The position numbers were made by a program, and so were the translations under genes. This document shows positions 57,325 to 64,000 of a stretch of 64,000 nt of DNA, piece by piece. This stretch comes from Acinetobacter sp. ANC 4470 (lineage in GTDB: Bacteria; Pseudomonadota; Gammaproteobacteria; Pseudomonadales; Moraxellaceae), in contig NZ_NEGC01000001.1 in assembly GCF_002135335.1 (NCBI RefSeq), positions 372,001 to 436,000 of the forward strand, given 5' to 3'. The notes beneath the pieces are model-generated. The model was given only the letters and a program-made list of their open reading frames with translations. It ran no database searches and was not told where the DNA came from. The stretch's first letter is position 1, and each line of letters begins with the position of its first letter.

Positions 57325-57780
57325 TTATGAAAAGAAACGAGCAAACCAGTTTTTACCTTTCTTCTGTTCTTTTTCTTTGATAATTCCCATCATATTTTCT
57401 TTCACAGCTCCGACATAATCGGCATCATCGTGCTGAATATGGTTAATCAACCATTTTGACAGTACTTCATGTAACTCCCCCTCAATCGCCTGTCCCATTT
57501 CAAAACGATCACGGTAAGCTTCAATTTTCTTAATAAATAAATCATGCACACGTTTATGCGGTACGCGATATTTATAACCCGCTTCTTCTTGCAAAGACTC
57601 TTCAAAGGTAAAATGTGATTGAGTATAATCAATAATATCGTCAAAAATTTGTTTAATACGCGCACGATTTGCATGGTCAGCAAAATCATCAATCTCATTA
57701 ATATAATCAAGAATTCGTTTGTGCTGATCGTCAATCACATCGATACCAGTATTATATTCTGGAACCCATTTCATTTTCAT
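57325..57780 (-). CDS. Bacteriohemerythrin
   Basis: A non-heme di-iron O2-binding protein of the hemerythrin family, 151 residues. The ATG at 57780 has AGGTGG 5 bases upstream. The iron ligands are recognisable: DDQHKRI near residue 19, then a His and Glu in HFTFEESL, HKRVHDLF, and HIQHDDADY. This is the normal hemerythrin ligand set. It may store or sense oxygen, or protect against it, in the cytoplasm. Acidic and Lys-rich C-terminus (EKEQKKGKNW). It stands alone in a very AT-rich neighbourhood. Confidence 0.93.
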   Translation of the reverse strand: MKMKWVPEYNTGIDVIDDQHKRILDYINEIDDFADHANRARIKQIFDDIIDYTQSHFTFEESLQEEAGYKYRVPHKRVHDLFIKKIEAYRDRFEMGQAIEGELHEVLSKWLINHIQHDDADYVGAVKENMMGIIKEKEQKKGKNWFARFFS

Positions 57781-58203
57781 TACGACCACCTATAAAATAT
57801 ATACGACTAATCACATAAATTCATAATATATTGATTTTAAACAAATAAAAATAAACCAAAATGGTTGGTTTTAAACATTAAACTCTTAAAAACCTATAAA
57901 CACATGATATATATTGTTTTTATAATTAATACCAATCAAAACGATAAAGTATTTTTTAACCAATATCGTTGCAAATAATCCAACAAACTTGATGTTATTA
58001 TTTTACAAATCACCATATTTATTAAAATATATAAAAAATAATTAATTTAAGTATTCTTTTATAAAATTTTTCACAACCAATAAAAATATTATAAATAGCT
58101 CATATTTTAATAAAATAGTTTTAAAATATTTTACTCACTGAAAAAATCAATAAAGATATTTAATCAGTATTGCTACAAATCTATACTGATTATTTTTTAT
58201 ACT
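57781..58203. other. Very AT-rich spacer
   Basis: About 420 bases of extreme AT content without a convincing ORF. It holds the promoter of the hemerythrin gene and, at the right end, a 9-bp inverted repeat (AATCAGTAT/ATACTGATT at 58162-58191) that may end the glutamine-amidotransferase transcript. Confidence 0.5.
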
Positions 58204-59052
58204 CTAATGTTGATCTGCTTTGGTTATTCTTTTTAATGCTGGATTTAATCTTTCACGTTCTAAGCGTTCAACATGAGTTTGTTGTTTTCGGATTGGAGAC
58301 CCATACTGAAATAAAATCATCTCTCCAGGCTCAAAAGCTGTCCAAAGTTCATTTTGGGTTAAAGGCTCGGTGGTAATCACAGCGACTCGATCTTCAGGCG
58401 TAGTGACTTGACTAAAATCTACTTCTACATCGAGATCAATCAATTGCGCAGGTTTAAATGGATACTCTCGTACTAACCAATGCAATTTTGTAATCGCATA
58501 AGTAAATAAGGCCTGACCATTGGATAAACAAAAATTAAAAGTCCCATGCTCTGCTATTTTCGGAGAGACTTCTGCCAACAAATCAAAAATTTGATCAAGT
58601 TTCGGTTCATGATAACCAAATCTTGCAACAAACCGATCAAGTAAGAAACAGAAAGCACGCTCACTATCTGTATTACCAATGGGAGTAAAACGTCCTGATA
58701 GTAATGGATCAAAATTATGTAAATCACCATTATGGGCAAAAATCCACTGACGTCCCCACAGTTCGCGACTGAACGGATGTGAATTCTCTAAGTTAATTTT
58801 GCCCTGCGTCGCTTTACGAATATGTGCAATCACATTACGCGATTTAATTGGATAATTACGCACCAGTTCCGCAATCGGAGATTCGACTGCCGATTGATTA
58901 TCGACAAAAAGTCGACAAGCTTTATCTTCAAAAAAGGCAATACCAAAACCATCACAATGGTCTGAGGTAATCCCCGCACGTTGAGAAAAACCACGAAATG
59001 AAAAAGTCACATCTGTTGGCGTAGCACAATTCATTCCGAGCAACTGGCACAT
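58204..59052 (-). CDS. Class II glutamine amidotransferase (YafJ-like)
   Basis: An N-terminal-nucleophile glutamine amidotransferase of 282 residues. I chose the ATG at 59052 because it puts the nucleophile Cys at position 2 (MCQLLGMNCATP), where class II enzymes need it, after Met removal. Further family segments are FRGFSQRAG, HIRKATQG, NSHPFSRELWGRQWIFAHNGDL (in parts), and NTDSERAFC. There is no second catalytic domain, so it resembles E. coli YafJ; the acceptor substrate is unknown. The upstream ribosome binding site is weak. A long spacer separates it from argB. Confidence 0.9.
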   Translation of the reverse strand: MCQLLGMNCATPTDVTFSFRGFSQRAGITSDHCDGFGIAFFEDKACRLFVDNQSAVESPIAELVRNYPIKSRNVIAHIRKATQGKINLENSHPFSRELWGRQWIFAHNGDLHNFDPLLSGRFTPIGNTDSERAFCFLLDRFVARFGYHEPKLDQIFDLLAEVSPKIAEHGTFNFCLSNGQALFTYAITKLHWLVREYPFKPAQLIDLDVEVDFSQVTTPEDRVAVITTEPLTQNELWTAFEPGEMILFQYGSPIRKQQTHVERLERERLNPALKRITKADQH

Positions 59053-59214
59053 AGTTTTAATCAAACGGCAAATATATGATTTTTCTATTCTGCATGACTC
59101 AAGATAACGTTGCAAATCTCAATTTAGAATCCCTATAACTATTTTATGTATTAATTCAATAATAACCGTCAGGATATACAGCTTTATTTTCAGGACAGGA
59201 TACTACGTGCAAAT

Positions 59215-59239
59215 AAAAAGCCTCATAAAGAGGCTTTTT
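59215..59239 (-). terminator. Terminator of argB
   Basis: A 10-bp stem (AAAAAGCCTC pairing with GAGGCTTTTT) with a 5-base loop, 13 bases after the argB stop. The T run on the minus side fits termination of argB. Confidence 0.85.
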
Positions 59240-59252
59240 AATCATCTATTTA

Positions 59253-61584
<2,332 letters not shown>

Positions 61585-61953
61585 AATAATTTATTCGACT
61601 CACCATCACTCATAAGATGAAAAAATTATGGGATACTTTATTTAGGTCAGAATGCATAAGCAGTAAATCATTTTTAAACACAAGGCTAATATTTTAAAAG
61701 AAATATACATTTTTAAGCAATGGTAAAAAAGTTTTACAAAAAAAAATGATAATTATTTGAATTTTATTCTTTTATTATGAATTTAATAATTTTACCCAAT
61801 AGACTTCTATTTAATAACCAATCACTTATGCAAAAAGCCAAATAATTTAAAAGCTCTCAAACCAAACGCAATTAGTACCATTAAATACAATTTTTTATTT
61901 TAAAATTTATATTTAACTCATTTGTAGTTAAGAAAAGTTAATTAAAATGAAGA
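61585..61953. other. AT-rich spacer upstream of the phosphomannomutase
   Basis: About 370 AT-rich bases with no convincing ORF between the phosphomannomutase start and the dut hairpin. It must hold the promoter of the phosphomannomutase-argB operon. Confidence 0.5.
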
Positions 61954-61991
61954 ATACCCCTGATAAATAAAACTTTATTTATCAGGGTTAA
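61954..61991. terminator. Hairpin at the end of dut
   Basis: A 14-bp stem (CCCTGATAAATAAA at 61958-61971 pairing with TTTATTTATCAGGG at 61974-61987) with a 2-base gap at the loop, lying 20 bases past the dut stop. The following T run is weak on the minus side and stronger on the plus side, so it may be a weak or only accessory terminator. Confidence 0.6.
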
Positions 61992-62008
61992 ATTTTTTCT
62001 AAATAATT

Positions 62009-62461
62009 CTAGCCTTGACCCGTGTGACCAAAACCACCAGCACCACGTTCCGTTGCAGCAAACTCTTGTACTTGTTCAAATTCTGCATGTACCACAGGAA
62101 CAAGAACATATTGAGCCAAACGCTCACCCGGTTCTAAAGTAAATGCTGTTTGACTACGGTTCCAAACCGATACCATTAATTCACCTTGATAATCTGAATC
62201 AATTAAGCCAACCAAATTACCTAAAACAATACCATGTTTATGACCTAAACCTGAACGCGGTAAAATTAAACCTGCAAAGCTAGTATCTTCAATATAAATG
62301 GCCAAACCTGTTTTAACCAATACCGTTTGACCTGGTTCAATGACAGTCACTTCATGTACACAAGCACGTAAGTCTAAACCTGCCGAACCCGAAGTCGCAT
62401 AGGTTGGCATAGGCCATTCATTACCTAAACGTGTGTCGAGTACTTTCACTTGAACTTTCAT
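62009..62461 (-). CDS. dut: Deoxyuridine 5'-triphosphate nucleotidohydrolase
   Basis: Hydrolyses dUTP to dUMP, keeping uracil out of DNA and feeding thymidylate synthesis. At 150 residues it is the trimeric type. Motifs: SAGLDLRA near 27, [10 protein letters not shown] near 68, [11 protein letters not shown] near 84, AQYVLVP near 112, and the C-terminal [10 protein letters not shown] that folds over the substrate. All five conserved motifs are present. It lies 35 bases after rep, in the same direction, so they could be in one operon. The dCTP deaminase gene dcd is at the other end of the window. Confidence 0.97.
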   Translation of the reverse strand: MKVQVKVLDTRLGNEWPMPTYATSGSAGLDLRACVHEVTVIEPGQTVLVKTGLAIYIEDTSFAGLILPRSGLGHKHGIVLGNLVGLIDSDYQGELMVSVWNRSQTAFTLEPGERLAQYVLVPVVHAEFEQVQEFAATERGAGGFGHTGQG

Positions 62462-62496
62462 CTGTTCTTTCCTAATTGCATGGTTTAAAGGGTGTA

Positions 62497-64000
62497 TTAA
62501 CGCTTGATCAGCGCACGTAAATTTTCGAGATAATGCTGTGCTTGCAATTTTGGATCAATATTGCCTGCCAATTTTTTCTTACGACCCAGCCAGTCCAAAT
62601 CATCTTGTGGTAACTCATCAAGGAAGCGACTTGGTGTCATTTGCTTCATTTGACCACCATTTTTACGCTGTTCTGCCAGCGTCATGGTTAAGCCTTGTCG
62701 TGCACGCGTAATCCCCACGTACATTAAACGACGTTCTTCTTCAACTGTTTCTGCCGCAATTGAATTCTTATGCGGTAAGAGTTCTTCTTCCAAACCAATC
62801 ATATACACATAAGGAAATTCAAGCCCTTTCGCTGCATGTAGCGTCAACAGATTGACCTTGTCAGTATCTTCTTCTTCTTGTTGTTGCTCCAACATATCCA
62901 GCAATACCATCTTGCGAATCACACTTTCAATGTTTTTTTCATCGACATCTTCAGCACGATTAATCAAACTTTGGATACTGCTATAGAGCACTTCAATGTT
63001 ATCCAGTTTGGTTTTCTCTTGCGCGGGCGTTGCGGCTTGCTCTTTGATGTAATCGATATAGCCTGCTTCATGCATCATCTGACGAATGATCGGAACAGGT
63101 TCATCATCTTCCGTTAAATTACGGGTAAAATTACCAATAAAATCGGCAAATTCAGCGAGTTGAGTGGTGGCCTTTTTAGGCATCACCATCGTCAAGCGCT
63201 GATCACCCGCTGCGGTTAATAACGACAAATGATTTTCTTGTGCAAATAATCCTAACTTTTCTAAAGTCACGGGGCCAATCGCACGTTTTGGCGTATTGAT
63301 AATCCGTAAAAATGCACTGTCATCTTCTGGATTAATGATAATGCGCAAATAACTCATGATATCTTTAATTTCAGCACGACCAAAGAACGATTGGCCGCCT
63401 GACAATTTATATGGAATTTGCATTTGACGTAGCTGGGTTTCTAAAACTCGTGCTTGGAAATTACCCCGATATAAAATCGCATAATCTTTCCAATTTTTAC
63501 CATTCATCAGTTTATGGGTAATCAGATCCTTCACTACACGTTCAGCTTCATCATCGTCATTACGGCAGGTAATCACGCGAATCACATCGCCATGACCTTT
63601 ATCTGACCACAGTTTTTTATCAAAAAGATGTGGATTATTACCAATGACCGTATTGGCAGCTTTAAGAATACGACTGGTTGAACGATAATTTTGCTCAAGC
63701 TTAACCACTTTTAAATTCGGAAAATCATCTTTTAAAAGAGCCATATTTTCAGGCTTCGCACCACGCCACGCATAAATGGATTGGTCATCATCACCTACAG
63801 CAGTGAATTGCCCCATCACACCGACCAGCAATTTCACCAAAATATACTGGGCCGTATTGGTATCTTGATATTCATCGACCAATAAATAACGCACACGGTT
63901 TTGCCATTTGTCACGTACTTCGGCATTTTCTTGTAATAAACGTGTAGGCATGACGATCAAATCGTCAAAATCGACCGCATTATAAGCACGTAAATTACGC
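62497..64000 (-). CDS. rep: Rep DNA helicase, 3' part (cut by window edge)
   Basis: The C-terminal three quarters of the ATP-dependent 3'-5' helicase Rep, which assists replication past protein barriers. About 500 residues are visible and the frame stays open to the right edge (upstream codons read [14 protein letters not shown]). SF1 motifs present: II in [17 protein letters not shown] in [15 protein letters not shown] in [14 protein letters not shown] in [13 protein letters not shown], and VI in YVGITRARQ. Sequence such as VKLEQNYRS and [16 protein letters not shown] matches Rep more than UvrD or PcrA. The N-terminal P-loop lies outside the window. dut follows downstream. Confidence 0.9.
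   Translation of the reverse strand, partial: RNLRAYNAVDFDDLIVMPTRLLQENAEVRDKWQNRVRYLLVDEYQDTNTAQYILVKLLVGVMGQFTAVGDDDQSIYAWRGAKPENMALLKDDFPNLKVVKLEQNYRSTSRILKAANTVIGNNPHLFDKKLWSDKGHGDVIRVITCRNDDDEAERVVKDLITHKLMNGKNWKDYAILYRGNFQARVLETQLRQMQIPYKLSGGQSFFGRAEIKDIMSYLRIIINPEDDSAFLRIINTPKRAIGPVTLEKLGLFAQENHLSLLTAAGDQRLTMVMPKKATTQLAEFADFIGNFTRNLTEDDEPVPIIRQMMHEAGYIDYIKEQAATPAQEKTKLDNIEVLYSSIQSLINRAEDVDEKNIESVIRKMVLLDMLEQQQEEEDTDKVNLLTLHAAKGLEFPYVYMIGLEEELLPHKNSIAAETVEEERRLMYVGITRARQGLTMTLAEQRKNGGQMKQMTPSRFLDELPQDDLDWLGRKKKLAGNIDPKLQAQHYLENLRALIKR

Overview
The window is about 64 kb of low-GC chromosome from an Acinetobacter (Moraxellaceae, Gammaproteobacteria). The evidence is the wax ester synthase/DGAT, which I recognise as very close to the A. 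baylyi enzyme; a fil-type secreted-protein cluster next to dcd; the neighbourhood rep-dut-phosphomannomutase-argB; kdpABCDE next to gor; and AT-rich spacers. No rRNA, tRNA, insertion sequence or CRISPR array was recognised. Assignments come from reading motifs in the sequence, not from database searches.

Layout. 1-4.5 kb: a minus-strand operon of three large secreted proteins with a common N-terminal signature, plus the first 17 codons of a fourth. 4.8-9.9 kb: dcd, a LysE/RhtB exporter, the Fe-S carrier ATPase mrp/apbC, glutathione reductase gor and a possible small membrane protein. 9.9-17.9 kb: the high-affinity K+ pump kdpABC followed by its sensor/regulator kdpDE. 18.6-21.4 kb: two tandem FadL-family outer-membrane channels behind a shared upstream motif. 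21.4-24.8 kb: thrH, cysH (Fe-S type), the wax ester synthase and a PA1571-like small protein. 24.9-29.4 kb: the shape and division operon mreBCD-maf-rng. 29.5-32.8 kb: the gatCAB amidotransferase.

32.9-44.3 kb is the accessory part. It holds an AbiC-like membrane protein (putative phage abortive infection), a small gene remnant in an inverted-repeat spacer, several unrecognised proteins (one lipoprotein, one exported protein, one with a HEPN-like R-x4-H motif), the peptide transporter sbmA, two small hypothetical proteins and a YgiN-type monooxygenase. metG is embedded in it and is followed by a series of strong hairpins. 44.4-64 kb returns to mostly core genes: a metallo-beta-lactamase-fold hydrolase, a PAS-GGDEF diguanylate cyclase, sbcDC, yggS, pilTU, fur, bamE, rnfH with a membrane partner, bacteriohemerythrin, a class II glutamine amidotransferase, argB, phosphomannomutase, dut and the 3' part of rep, cut by the window edge.

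Most core genes are separated by clear, often bidirectional, Rho-independent terminators. The most interesting unexplained items are the fil-like secreted protein family, the AbiC-like gene with its scarred flank, the triple-hairpin block after metG, the HEPN-like protein, and the shared sequence upstream of the two fadL paralogs.
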